Assembly: GCF_029227915.1 (NCBI RefSeq) | Contig: NC_079881.1 | Span: 1,984,001 to 2,048,000 of the forward strand | Origin: Hydractinia symbiolongicarpus | Taxonomy: Eukaryota; Cnidaria; Hydrozoa; Anthoathecata; Hydractiniidae | Direction: 5' to 3' | DNA length: 64,000 bases | Part shown: piece by piece, positions 27,721 through 39,218 of the stretch | Numbering within the stretch: the stretch's first letter is position 1 | How the letters are laid out: the number at the start of each line of letters is the position of its first letter | Notes under the pieces: model-generated | What the model was told of the DNA's origin: nothing | Seen by the model: only the letters and a program-made list of their open reading frames with translations | Databases searched by the model: none | Made by a program: the position numbers and the translations under genes

Positions 27721-30256
27721 ACGATTTTTTAAATTATCTTTTCACCACTAAAAGGCATGAGACTTGCAGTTTTCAAAAATGTTTTCATTTTTGATGAGAC
27801 GCTTACTGAAAGAGGTTTAATCGCCGGCAAACGAAATCCCGCGATTTCCTGTAAATCCCGGGCTTGGCCCGTATAGTCGAATGTATACAAAGAAAGTACC
27901 CTGTGAGTAAACGCATTTCCTGAACGATTTTTTAAATTATTTTTTCACCACTAAAACGCATAAGACTTGTAGTTTTCAAAAATGTTTTCATTTTTGATGA
28001 GACGCTGAATAAAAGAAGTTTGATCGCCGGCAAACGAAAACCCGCGATTTCCCGTAAATCCCGGGCTTGGCCCGTATAACCAATAGTATACAAAGAAAGT
28101 ACCCAGGAAGTAAACTCATTTCCCGAACGATTTTTTAATTTATTATTTTACCACTAAAACGCATGAGACTTGTAGTTTTCAAAAATGTTTTCATTTTTGA
28201 TGAGACGCTGAACAAAAGAAGTTTAATCGCCGGCAAACGAAAACCTGCGATTTCCCGTAAATCCCGGGCTTGGCCCGTATAGTCGAATGTATACAAAGAA
28301 AGTACCCTGTGAGTAAACTCATTTCCAAAACGATTTTTAAATTATCTTTCCACCACTAAAACGCATGAGACTTGCAGTTTTCAAAAATGTTTTCATTTTT
28401 GATGAGACGCTTAATGAAAGTGTTTTAATCGCCGGCAAACTAAATCCCGCGATTTCCCGTAAATCCCGGGCTTGGCCCGTATAGTCGAATGTATACAAAG
28501 AAAGTACCCTGTGAGTAAACGCATTTCCTGAACGATTTTTTAAATTATTTTTTCACCACTAAAACGCATAAGACTTGTAGTTTTCAAAAATGTTTTCATT
28601 TTTGATGAGACGCTGAATAAAAGAAGTTTGATCGCCGGCAAACGAAAACCCGCGATTTCCCGTAAATCCCGGGCTTGGCCCGTATAACCAATAGTATACA
28701 AAGAAAGTACCCAGGAAGTAAACTCATTTCCCGAACGATTTTTTAATTTATTATTTTACCACTAAAACGCATGAGACTTGTAGTTTTCAAAAATGTTTTC
28801 ATTTTTGATGAGACGCTGAACAAAAGAAGTTTAATCGCCGGCAAACGAAAACCTGCGATTTCCCGTAAATCCCGGGCTTGGCCCGTATAGTCGAATGTAT
28901 ACAAAGAAAGTACCCTGTGAGTAAACTCATTTCCAAAACGATTTTTAAATTATCTTTCCACCACTAAAACGCATGAGACTTGCAGTTTTCAAAAATGTTT
29001 TCATTTTTGATGAGACGCTTAATGAAAGTGTTTTAATCGCCGGCAAACTAAATCCCGCGATTTCCCGTAAATCCCGGGCTTGGCCCGTATAGTCGAATGT
29101 ATACAAAGAAAGTACCCAGGGAGTAATCTCATTTCCCGAACGATTTTTTAATTTTTTTTTTTACCACTAAAACGCATGAGACTTGTAATTTTCAAAAATG
29201 TTTTCATTTTTGATGAGACGCTGAATAAAAGTGGTTTAATCGCCGGCAAACCAAAACCCGCGATTTCCCGTAAATCCCGGGCTTGGCCCGTATAGTCGAA
29301 TGTATACAAAGAAAGTACCCTGTGAGTAAACTCATTTCCAAAACGATTTTTTAAATTATCTTTTCACCACTAAAACGCATGAGACTTGCAGTTTTCAAAA
29401 ATGTTTTCATTTTTGATGAGACGCTTAATGAAAGAGGTTTAATCGCCGGCTAACGAAATCCCGCGATTTCCCGTAAATCCCGGGCTTGGCCCGTATAGTC
29501 GAATGTATACAAAATAAGTACCCAGGGAGTAAACTCATTTCCCGAACGATTTTTTAAATTTTTTTTTTACCACTAAAACGCATGAGACTTGTAGTTTTCA
29601 AAAATGTTTTCATTTTTGGTGAGACGCTTAACGAAAGAGGTTTAATCGCCGGCAAACGAAAACCCGCGATTTTCCGTAAATCCCGGGCTTGGCCCGTATA
29701 GTCGAATGTATACAAAGAAAGTACCCTGTGAGTAAACTCATTTCCTGAACGATTTTTTAAATTATTTTTTCACCACTAAAACGCATAAGACTTGTAGTTT
29801 TCAAAAATGTTTTCATTTTTGATGAGACGCTGAATAAAAGAAGTTTAATCGCCGGCAAACGAAAACCCGCGATTTCCCGTAAATCCCGGGCTTGGCCCGT
29901 ATAACGAATAGTATACAAAGAAAGTACCCAGGAAGTAAACTCATTTCCCGAACGATTTTTTAATTTATTTTTTTACCACTAAAACGCATGAGACTTGTAG
30001 TTTTCAAAATTGTTTTCATTTTTGATGAGACGCTGAACAAAAGAAGTTTAATCGCCGGCAAACGAAAACCTGCGATTTCCCGTAAATCCCGGGCTTGGCC
30101 CGTATAGTCGAATGTATACAAAGAAAGTACCCTGTGAGTAAACTCATTTCCAAAACGATTTTTTTAATTATCTTTTCACCACTAAAACACATGAGACTTG
30201 CAGTTTTTAAAAATGTTTTCATTTTTGATGAGACGCTTAATGAAAGTGTTTTAATC

Positions 30257-30268
30257 GTTAGGGTTACG
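30257..30268. other. Telomere-like GTTAGGGTTACG variant, copy 1
   Basis: In the monomer at 30197-30400 the usual GCCGGCAAACG is replaced by GTTAGGGTTACG, which holds TTAGGG followed by TTA in hexamer phase. The monomer is 1 bp longer at this point. The preceding AAAGTGTTTTAATC is shared with monomers near 28419 and 29027 that keep GCCGGCAAACT, so the change arose on that background. Confidence 0.8.
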
Positions 30269-30663
30269 AAATCCTGCGATTTCCCGTAAATCCCGGGCTT
30301 GACCCGTATAGTCGAATGTATACAAAGAAAGTACCCAGGGAGTAAACTCATTTCCCGAACGATTTTTTAATTTTTTTTTTTACCACTAAAACGCATGAGA
30401 CTTGTAGTTTTCAAAAATGTTTTCATTTTTGATGAGACGCTGAACAAAAGAAGTTTAATCGCCGGCAAACGAAAACCTGCGATTTCCCGTAAATCCCGGG
30501 CTTGGCCCGTATAGTCGAATGTATACAAAGAAAGTACCCTGTGAGTAAACTCATTTCCAAAACGATTTTTTAAATTATCTTTTCACCACTAAAACGCATG
30601 AGACTTGCAGTTTTTAAAAATGTTTTCATTTTTGATGAGACGCTTAATGAAAGTGTTTTAATC

Positions 30664-30675
30664 GTTAGGGTTACG
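30664..30675. other. Telomere-like GTTAGGGTTACG variant, copy 2
   Basis: This is the same replacement in the monomer at 30604-30806, two units after copy 1 (407 bp). The sequence after it reads AAATCCCGCG, where copy 1 reads AAATCCTGCG. It matches copy 3 in GTAAATCCCGGTCTTGG. Confidence 0.8.
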
Positions 30676-31474
30676 AAATCCCGCGATTTCCCGTAAATCC
30701 CGGTCTTGGCCCGTATAGTCGAATGTATACAAAGAAAGTACCCAGGGAGTAAACTCATTTCCCGAACGATTTTTTAATATTTTTTTTACCACTAAAGCGC
30801 ATGAGACTTGTAGTTTTCAAAAATGTTTTCATTTTTGATGAGACGCTTAATGAAAGAGGTTTAATCGCCGGCAAACGAAATCCCGCGATTTCCTGTAAAT
30901 CCCGGGCTTGGCCCGTATATTCGAATGTATACAAAGAAAGTACCCAGGAAGTAAACTCATTTCCCGAACGATTTTTTAAATTTTTTTTTTACCACTAAAA
31001 CGCATGAGACTTATAGTTTTCAGAAATGTTTTCATTTTTGATGAGACGCTTAATGAAAGTGGTTTAATCGCCGGCAAAGGAAAACCCGCGATTTCCCGTA
31101 AATCCCGGGCTTGGCCCGTATAGTCGAATGTATACAAAGAAAGTAACCTGTGAGTAAACTCATTTCCAAAACGATTTTTTAATTTTTTTTTTTACCACTA
31201 AAACGCATGAGACTTGTAGTTTTCAAAAATGTTTTCATTTTTGATGAGACGCTGAACAAAAGAAATTTAATCGCCGGCAAACGAAAACCTGCGATTTCCC
31301 GTAAATCCCGGATTGGCCCGTATAGTCGAATGTATACAAAGAAAGTACCCTGTGAGTAAACTCATTTCCAAAACGATTTTTTAAATTATCTTTTCACCAC
31401 TAAAACGCATGAGACTTGCAGTTTTTAAAAATGTTTTCATTTTTGATGAGACGCTTAATGAAAGTGTTTTAATC

Positions 31475-31486
31475 GTTAGGGTTACG
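31475..31486. other. Telomere-like GTTAGGGTTACG variant, copy 3
   Basis: This is the same replacement in the monomer at 31415-31616, exactly 811 bp (four units) after copy 2 and with the same CCCGGTCTTGG variant. Copies 2 and 3 are therefore products of the local 4-mer duplication. I found no further copy in the window. Confidence 0.8.
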
Positions 31487-34400
31487 AAATCCCGCGATTT
31501 CCCGTAAATCCCGGTCTTGGCCCGTATAGTCGAATGTATACAAAGAAAGTACCCAGGGAGTAAACTCATTTCCCGAACGATTTTTTAATTTTTTTTTACC
31601 ACTAAAACGCATGAGACTTGTAGTTTTCAAAAATGTTTTCATTTTTGATGAGACGCTTAATGAAAGAGGTTTAATCGCCGGCAAACGAAATCCCGCGATT
31701 TCCTGTAAATCCCGGGCTTGGCCCGTATATTCGAATGTATACAAAGAAAGTACCCAGGAAGTAAACTCATTTCCCGAACGATTTTTTAAATTTTTTTTTT
31801 TACCACTAAAACGCATGAGACTTATAGTTTTCAGAAATGTTTTCATTTTTGATGAGACGCTTAATGAAAGTGGTTTAATCGCCGGCAAAGGAAAACCCGC
31901 GATTTCCCGTAAATCCCGGGCTTGGCCCGTATAGTCGAATGTATACAAAGAAAGTAACCTGTGAGTAAACTCATTTCCAAAACGATTTTTTATATTATCT
32001 TTTCACCACTAAAACGCATGAGACTTGCAGTTTTCAAAAATGTTTTCATTTTTGATGAGACGCTTAATGAAAGAGGTTTAATCGCCGGCTAACGAAATCC
32101 CGCGATTTCCCGTAAATCCCGGGCTTGGCCCGTATAGTCGAATGTATACAAAATAAGTACACAGGGAGTAAACTCATTTCCCGAACGATTTTTGAAATTT
32201 TTTTTTTACCACTAAAACGCATGAGACTTGTAGTTTTCAGAAATGTTTTCATTTTTGATGAGACGCTTAATGAAAGTGGTTTAATCGCCGGCAAAGGAAA
32301 ACCCGCGATTTCCCGTAAATCCCGGGCTTGGCCCGTATAGTCGAATGTATACAAAGAAAGTACCCAGGGAGGAAGCTCATTTCCCGAACGATTTTTTAAA
32401 TTTTTTTTTACCACTAAAACGCATGAGACTTGTAGTTTTCAAAAATGTTTTCATTTTTGATGAGACGCTTAATGAAAGAGGTTTAATCGCCGGCAAACGA
32501 AATCCCGCGATTTCCTGTAAATCCCGGGCTTGGCCCGTATAGTCGAATGTATACAAAGAAAGTACCCAGGGAGTAAACTCATTTCCCGAACGATTTTTTA
32601 AATTTTTTTTTCACCACTAAAACGCTTGAGACTTGTAGTTTTTAAAAATGTTTTCATTTTTAATGAGACGCTGAATAAAAGAAGTTTGATCGCCGGCAAA
32701 CGAAAACCCGCGACTTCCCGTAAATCCGGACTCGGCCCGTATAGCCAAAAGTATACAAAGAAAGTACCCGGGGAGTAAACTCATTTCCGGAACGATTTTT
32801 TAAATTATTATTTCACCACTAAAACCCATGAGACTTGTAGTTTTTAAAAATGTTTTCATTTTTGATGAGAGGCTGAATAAAAGAAGTTTAATCGACGGCA
32901 AACGAAAACCCGCTACTTCCCGTAAATCCCGGACTCGGCCCGTATAGGCAAAAGTATACAAAGAAAGTACCCAGGGTGTAAACTCATTTCCCGAACGATT
33001 TTTCAAATTATTATTTCACCACTAAAGGTCATGAGACTTGTAGTTTTTAAAAATGTTTTCATTTTTGATGAGACGCTGAATAAAAGAAGTTTAATCGCCG
33101 GCAAACGAAAACCCGCGACTTCCCGTAAATCCGGACTCGGCGCGTATAGTCAAAAGTATACAAAGAAAGTACCTAGGGAGTAAACTCATTTCCCGACCGA
33201 TTTTTAAATTATTTTTTCACCACTAAAACGCATGAGACTTGTAGTTTTTAGAAATGTTTTCATTTTTGATGAGACGCTTAATGAAAGTGGTTTAATCGCC
33301 GGCAAACGAAAACCCGCGATTTCCCGTAAATCCCGGGCTTGGCCCGTATAGTCGAATGTATACAAAGAAAGTACCCTGTGAGTAAACCCATTTCCAGAAC
33401 GATTTTTTAAATTATTTTTTCACCATTAAAACGCATAAGACTTGTAGTTTTTAAAAATGTTTTCATTTTTGATGAGACGCTGAATAAAAGAAGTTTAATC
33501 GCCGGAAAACGAAAACCTGCGATTTCCCGTAAATCCTGGACTCGGCCCGTATAGTCAAAAGTATACAAAGAAAGTACCCAGGGAGTAAACTCATTTCCCA
33601 AACGATTTTTTAAATTTTTTTTAACCACTAAAACGCATGAGACTTGTAGTTTTCAAAAATATTTTCATTTTTGATGAGACGCTTAATGAAAGAGGTTTAA
33701 TCGCCGGCAAACGAAATCCCGCGATTTCCCGTAAATCCCGGGCTTGGCCCGTATAGTCGAATGTATACAAAGGAAGTACCCAGGGAGTAAACTCATTTCC
33801 CGAACGATTTTTTAAATTTTTTTTTTCACCACTAAAACGCTTGAGACTCGTAGTTTTTAAAAATGTTTTCATTTTTGATGAGACGCTGAATAAAAGAAGT
33901 TTAATCGCCGGAAAACGAAAACCTGCGATTTCCCGTAAATCCGGACTCGGCCCCTATAGTCAAAAGTATACAAAGAAAGTACCCAAGGAGTAAACTCATT
34001 TCCCAAACGATTTTTTAACTTATTATTTCACCACTAAAGCCCATGAGACTTGTAGTTTTTAAAAATGTTTTTATTTTTGATGAGACGCTTAATGAAAGAG
34101 GTTTAATCGCCGGCAAACGAAATCCCGCGATTTCCCGTAAATCCCGGTCTTGGCCCGTATAGTCGAATGTATACAAAGGAAGTACCCAGGGAGTAAACTC
34201 ATTTTCCGACCGATTTTTTAAATTATTTTTTCACCACTAAAACGCATGAGACTTGTAGTTTTTAAAAATGTTTTCATTTTTGATGAGACGCTGAATAAAA
34301 GAAGTTTAATCGCCGGAAAACGAAAACCTGCGATTTCCCGTAAATCCCGGACTCGGCCCGTATAGTCAAAAGTATACAAAGAAAGTACCCAGGGAGTAAA

Positions 34401-37400
34401 CTCATTTCCCAAACGATTTTTTAAATTTTTTTTAACCACTAAAACGCATGAGACTTGTAGTTTTCAAAAATGTTTTCATTTTTGATGAGACGCTTAATGA
34501 AAGAGGTTTAATCGCCGGCAAACGAAATCCCGCGATTTCCCGTAAATCCCGGGCTTGGCCCGTATAGTCGAATGTATACAAAGGAAGTACCCAGGGAGTA
34601 AACTCATTTCCCGAACGATTTTTTAATTATTTTTTTTCACCACTAAAACGCTTGAGACTTGTAGTTTTTAAAAATGTTTTCATTTTTGATGAGACGCTGA
34701 ATAAAAGAAGTTTAATCGCAGGCAAACGAAAACCCGCGACTTCCCGTAAATCCGGACTCGGCCCGTATAGTCAAAAGTATACAAAGAAAGTACCCAAGGA
34801 GTAAACTCATTTCCCAAACGATTTTTTAACTTATTATTTCACCACTAAAGCCCATGAGACTTGTAGTTTTTAAAAATGTTTTTATTTTTGATGAGACACT
34901 TAATGAAAGAGGTTTAATCGCCGGCAAACGAAATCCCGCGATTTCCCGTAAATCCCGGGCTTGGCCCGTATAGTCGAATGTATACAAAGGAAGTACCCAG
35001 GGAGTAAACTCATTTCCCGAACGTTTTTTTAAATTTTTTTTCACCACTAAAACGCTTGAGACTTGTAGTTTTTAAAAATCTTTTCATTCTTGATGAGACG
35101 CTGAATAAAAGAAGTTTAATCGCCGACAAACGAAAACCCGCGACTTCCCGTAAATCCGGACTCGGCCCGTATAGTCAAAAATATACAAAGAAAGTACCCA
35201 GGGAGTAAACTCATTTCCCGAACGATTTTTTAAATTATTATTTCACCACTAAAGCCCATGAGACTTGTAGTTTTTAAAAATGTTTTCATTTTTGATGAGA
35301 CGCTGAATAAAAGAAGTTTAATCGCCGGAAAACGAAAACCTGCGATTTCCCGTAAATCCCGGACTCGGCCCGTATAGTCAAAAGTATACAAAGAAAGTAC
35401 CCAGGGAGTAAACTCATTTCCCAAACGATTTTTTAAATTTTTTTTAACCACTAAAACGCATGAGACTTGTAGTTTTCAAAAATGTTTTCATTTTTGATGA
35501 GACGCTTAATGAAAGAGGTTTAATCGCCGGCAAACGCAATCCCGCGAATTCCCGTAAATCCCGGGCTTGGCCCGTATAGTCGAATGTATACAAAGGAAGT
35601 ACCCAGGGAGTAAACTCATTTCCCGAACGATTTTTTAAATTTTTTTTTTCACCACTAAAACGCTTGAGACTTGTAGTTTTTAAAAATGTTGTCATTTTTG
35701 ATGAGACGCTGAATAAAAGAAGTTTAATCGCAGGCAAACTAAAACCCGCGACTTCCCGTAAATCCGGACTCGGCCCGTATAGTCAAAAGTATACAAAGGA
35801 AGTACCCAGGGAGTAAACTCATTTCCCGAACGTTTTTTTAAATTTTTTTTCACCACTAAAACGCTTGAGACTTGTAGTTTTTAAAAATGTTTTCATTTTT
35901 GATGAGACGCTGAATAAAAAAAGTTTAATCGCCGGAAAACGAAAACCTGAGATTTCCCGTAAATCCCGGACTCGGCCCGTATACTCAAAAGTATACAAAG
36001 AAAGTACCCAGGGAGTAAACTCATTTCCCAAACGATTTTTTAAATTTTTTTTAACCACTAAAACGCATGAGACTTGTAGTTTTTAAAAATGTTTTCATTT
36101 TTGATGAGACGCTTAATGAAAGAGGTTTAATCGCCGGCAAACGAAATCCCGCGTTTTCCCGTAAATCCCGGGCTTGGCCCGTATAGTCGAATGTATACAA
36201 AGGAAGTACCCAGGGAGTAAACTCATTTCCCGAACGATTTTTTAAATTATTATTTCACCACTAAAGCCCATGAGACTTGTAGTTTTTAAAAATGTTTTTA
36301 TTTTTGATGAGACGCTTAATGAAAGAGGTTTAATCGCCGGCAAACGAAATCCCGCGATTTCCCGTAAATGCCGGGCTTGGCTCGTATAGTCGAATGTATA
36401 CAAAGAAAGTACCCAGGGAGTAAACTCATTTCCCGAACGATTTTTTAAATTTTTTTTTACCACTAAAACGCTTGAGACTTGTAGTTTTTAAAAATCTTTT
36501 CATTCTTGATGAGACGCTGAATAAAAGAAGTTTAATCGCCGGCAAACGAAAACCCGCGACTTCCCGTAAATCCGGACTCGGCCCGTATAGTCAAAAGTAT
36601 ACAAAGAAAGTACCCAGGGAGTAAACTCATTTCCCGAACGATTTTTTAAATTATTATTTCACCACTAAAGCCCATGAGACTTGTAGTTTTTAAAAATGTT
36701 TTCATTTTTGATGAGACGCTGAAAAAAAGAAGTTTAATCGCCGGCAAACGAAAACCCGCGACTTCCCGTAAATCCCGGACTCGGCCCGTATAGTCAAAAG
36801 TATACAAAGAAAGTACCCTGGAAGTAAACTTATTTCCCGAACGATTTTTTAATTTATTTTTTCACCACTATAACGCATGAGACTTGTAGTTTTCAAAAAT
36901 GTTTTCATTTTTGATGAGACGTTGAATAGAAGAAGTTTAATCGCCGGCAAACGAAAACCTGCGATTTCCCGTAAATCCCGGACTCGGCCTGTATAGTCAA
37001 AAGTATACAAAGAAAGTACCCATAGAGTTAACTCATTTCCCGAACGTTTTTTTAAATTTTTTTTTACCACTAAAACGCATGAGACTTGTCGTTTTCAAAA
37101 ATGTTTTCCTTTTTGATGACTCGCTTAATGAAAGAGGTTTAATCGCCGGCAAACGAAAACCCGCCATTTCCCGTAAACCCCGGACTCGGCCCGCATAGTC
37201 AAAAGTATACAAAGAAAGTACCCAGGGAGTAAACTCATTTCCCGAACGATTTTTTAAATTATTATTTCACCACTAAAGCCCATGAGACTTGTAGTTTTTA
37301 AAAATGTTTTCATTTTTGATGAGACGCTGAATAAAAGAAGTTTAATCGCCGGCAAACGAAAACCCGCGACTTCCCGTAAATCCCGGACTCGGCCCGTTTA

Positions 37401-38210
37401 GTCAAAAGTATACAAAGAAAGTACCCTGGAAGTAAACTTATTTCCCAAACGATTTTTTAATTTATTTTTTCACCACTATAACGCATGAGACTTGTAGTTT
37501 TCAAAAATGTTTTCATTTTTGATGAGACGTTGAATAAAAGAAGTTTAATCGCCGGCAAACGAAAACCTGCGATTTCCCGTAAATCCCGGACTCGCCCCGT
37601 ATAGTCAAAAGTATACAAAGAAAGTACCCAGGGAGTAAACTCATTTCCCGAACGTTTTTTTAAATTTCTTTTTACCACTAAAACGCATGACACTTGTAGT
37701 TTTTAAAAATGTTTTCATTTTTAATGAGACGCTGAATAAAAGAAGTTTTATCGCCGGCAAACGAAAACCCGCGACTTCCCGTAAATCCGGACTCGGCCCG
37801 TATAGTCAAAAGTATACAAAGAAAGTACCCGGGGAGTAAACTCATTTCCGGAACGATTTTTTAAATTATTATTTCACCACTAAAACCCATGAGACTTGTA
37901 GTTTTTAAAAATGTTTTCATTTTTGATGAGAGGCTGAATAAAAGAAGTTTAATCGACGGCAAACGAAAACCCGCTACTTCCCGTAAATCCCAGACTCGGC
38001 CCGTATAGGCAAAAGTATACAAAGAAAGTACCCGGGGTGTAAACTCATTTCCCGAACGATTTTTCAAATTATTATTTCACCACTAAAGGTCATGAGACTT
38101 GTAGTTTTTAAAAATGTTTTCATTTTTGATGAGACGCTGAATAAAAGAAGTTTAATCGCCGGCAAACGAAAACCCGCGACTTCCCGTAAATCCGGACTCG
38201 GCGCGTATAG

Positions 38211-38840
38211 TCAAAAGTATACAAAGAAAGTACCCAGGGAATAAACTCATTTCCCGACCGATTTTTTAAATTATTTTTTCACCACTAAAACGCATGAGAC
38301 TTGTAGTTTTCAGAAATGTTTTCATTTTTAATGAGACGCTTAATGAAAGTGGTTTAATCGCCGGCAAACGAAAACCCGCGATTTCCCGTAAATCCCGGGC
38401 TTGGCCCGTATAGTCGAATGTATACAAAGAAAGTACACTGTGAGTAAACCCATTTCCAGAACGATTTTTTAAATTATTTTTTCACCATTAAAACGCATAA
38501 GACTTTTAGTTTTTAAAAATGTTTTCATTTTTGACGAGACGCTGAATAAAAGAAGTTTAATCGCCGGCAAACGAAAACCCGCGACTTCCCGTAAATCCGG
38601 ACTCGGCGCGTATAGTCAAAAGTATACAAAGAAAGTACCCAGGGAGTAAACTCATTTCCCGACCGATTTTTTAAATTATTTTTTCACCACTAAAACGCAT
38701 GAGACTTGTAGTTTTCAGAAATGTTTTCATTTTTAATGAGACGCTTAATGAAAGTGGTTTAATCGCCGGCAAACGAAAACCCGCGATTTACCGTAAATCC
38801 CGGGCTTGGCCCGTATAGTCGAATGTATACAAAGAAAGTA
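38211..38840. repeat. Local dimer duplication (405 bp)
   Basis: GCGCGTATAGTC occurs at 38211 and 38616, and AAGTACACTGTGAG at 38431 and 38836; both pairs are exactly 405 bp (two monomers) apart. The shared ATTTTTAATGAGACGCTTAATG variant repeats at the same offset. The related groups near 33,120-33,400 and 44,470-44,740 have this pair of monomers only once, so the duplication is private to this copy. Confidence 0.85.
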
Positions 38841-39119
38841 CACTGTGAGTAAACCCATTTCCAGAACGATTTTTTAAATTATTTTTTCACCATTAAAACG
38901 CATAAGACTTTTAGTTTTTAAAAATGTTTTCATTTTTGATGAGACGCTGAATAAAAGAAGTTTAATCGCCGGAAAACGAAAACCTGCGATTTCCCGTAAA
39001 TCCCGGACTCGGCCCGTATAGTCAAAAGTATACAAAGAAAGTACCCAGGGAGTAAACTCATTTCCCAAACGATTTTTTAAATTTTTTTTAACCACTAAAA
39101 CGCATGAGACTTGTAGTTT

Positions 39120-39141
39120 TCAAAAATGTTTTCATTTTTGA
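39120..39141. repeat. Perfect inverted repeat near monomer start (representative copy)
   Basis: The arms TCAAAAATG and CATTTTTGA are exact reverse complements, separated by TTTT, giving a 9 bp stem with a 4-base loop. The element sits at monomer positions 11-32 and is perfect in copies carrying the C-type left arm. Type B copies carry TTAAAAATG, which leaves one internal mismatch (for example 16024-16045). Dyad symmetry of this kind is known in many centromeric satellites that lack a CENP-B box; a role here is only inferred. Confidence 0.85.
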
Positions 39142-39189
39142 TGAGACGCTTAATGAAAGAGGTTTAATCGCCGGCAAACGAAATCCCGC

Positions 39190-39218
39190 GATTTCCCGTA
39201 AATCCCGGGCTTGGCCCG
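39190..39218. repeat. Two adjacent short dyads in the GC-rich core (representative copy)
   Basis: Two small inverted repeats lie next to each other in type A monomers. GATTT and AAATC flank CCCGT (39190-39204). CGGGC and GCCCG flank TTG (39206-39218). Type B changes disrupt both: GATTT becomes GACTT, and GGGCTTGG becomes GGACTCGG. A copies therefore keep, and B copies lose, this part of the secondary-structure potential. The palindromes GCCGGC and GTATAC (39230-39235) lie on either side. Confidence 0.75.

Larger units (their letters stand above)
27720..32620. repeat. Mosaic of 3-mer, 4-mer and 13-mer copies
   Basis: A 608 bp (3-mer) duplication is marked by GTATAACCAATAGTATAC (CAATAG at 28081 and 28689) and by AGTGTTTTAATCGCCGGC (28419 and 29027). 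An 811 bp (4-mer) duplication links about 30,400-31,190 to 31,210-32,000, with shared ATATTCGAATG and CAAAGGAAAACCC variants. A 13-mer distance (2,639 bp) links monomers that share GGCTAACGAAATCC and ACAAAATAAGTAC (about 29510 and 32149). Three monomers hold a telomere-like insertion, listed separately. Confidence 0.8.

Noticed and set aside
30257-30268. Interstitial telomere array
   Set aside because: There is only one and a half hexamer per monomer, with no tandem TTAGGG run, so it is recorded as a variant and not as telomeric DNA.
31611-31934. Plus-strand open frames of 65-107 codons, for example here and at 12633-12890 and 35865-36086
   Set aside because: They are read-through of one to two satellite monomers on the opposite strand to the commoner frames, with no independent sign of coding selection.
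39160-39190. CENP-B box in the monomer
   Set aside because: The reverse strand has TTTCGTTTGCCGGCGA, which resembles the start of a CENP-B box, but the required A and CGGG positions of the core pattern nTTCGnnnnAnnCGGGn do not match. I found no better match on either strand of the consensus.
39206-39218. Hairpin plus later T run read as a bacterial rho-independent terminator
   Set aside because: The T tract lies about 60 bp away from the CGGGC/GCCCG stem rather than next to it, and the context is a eukaryotic satellite without genes.
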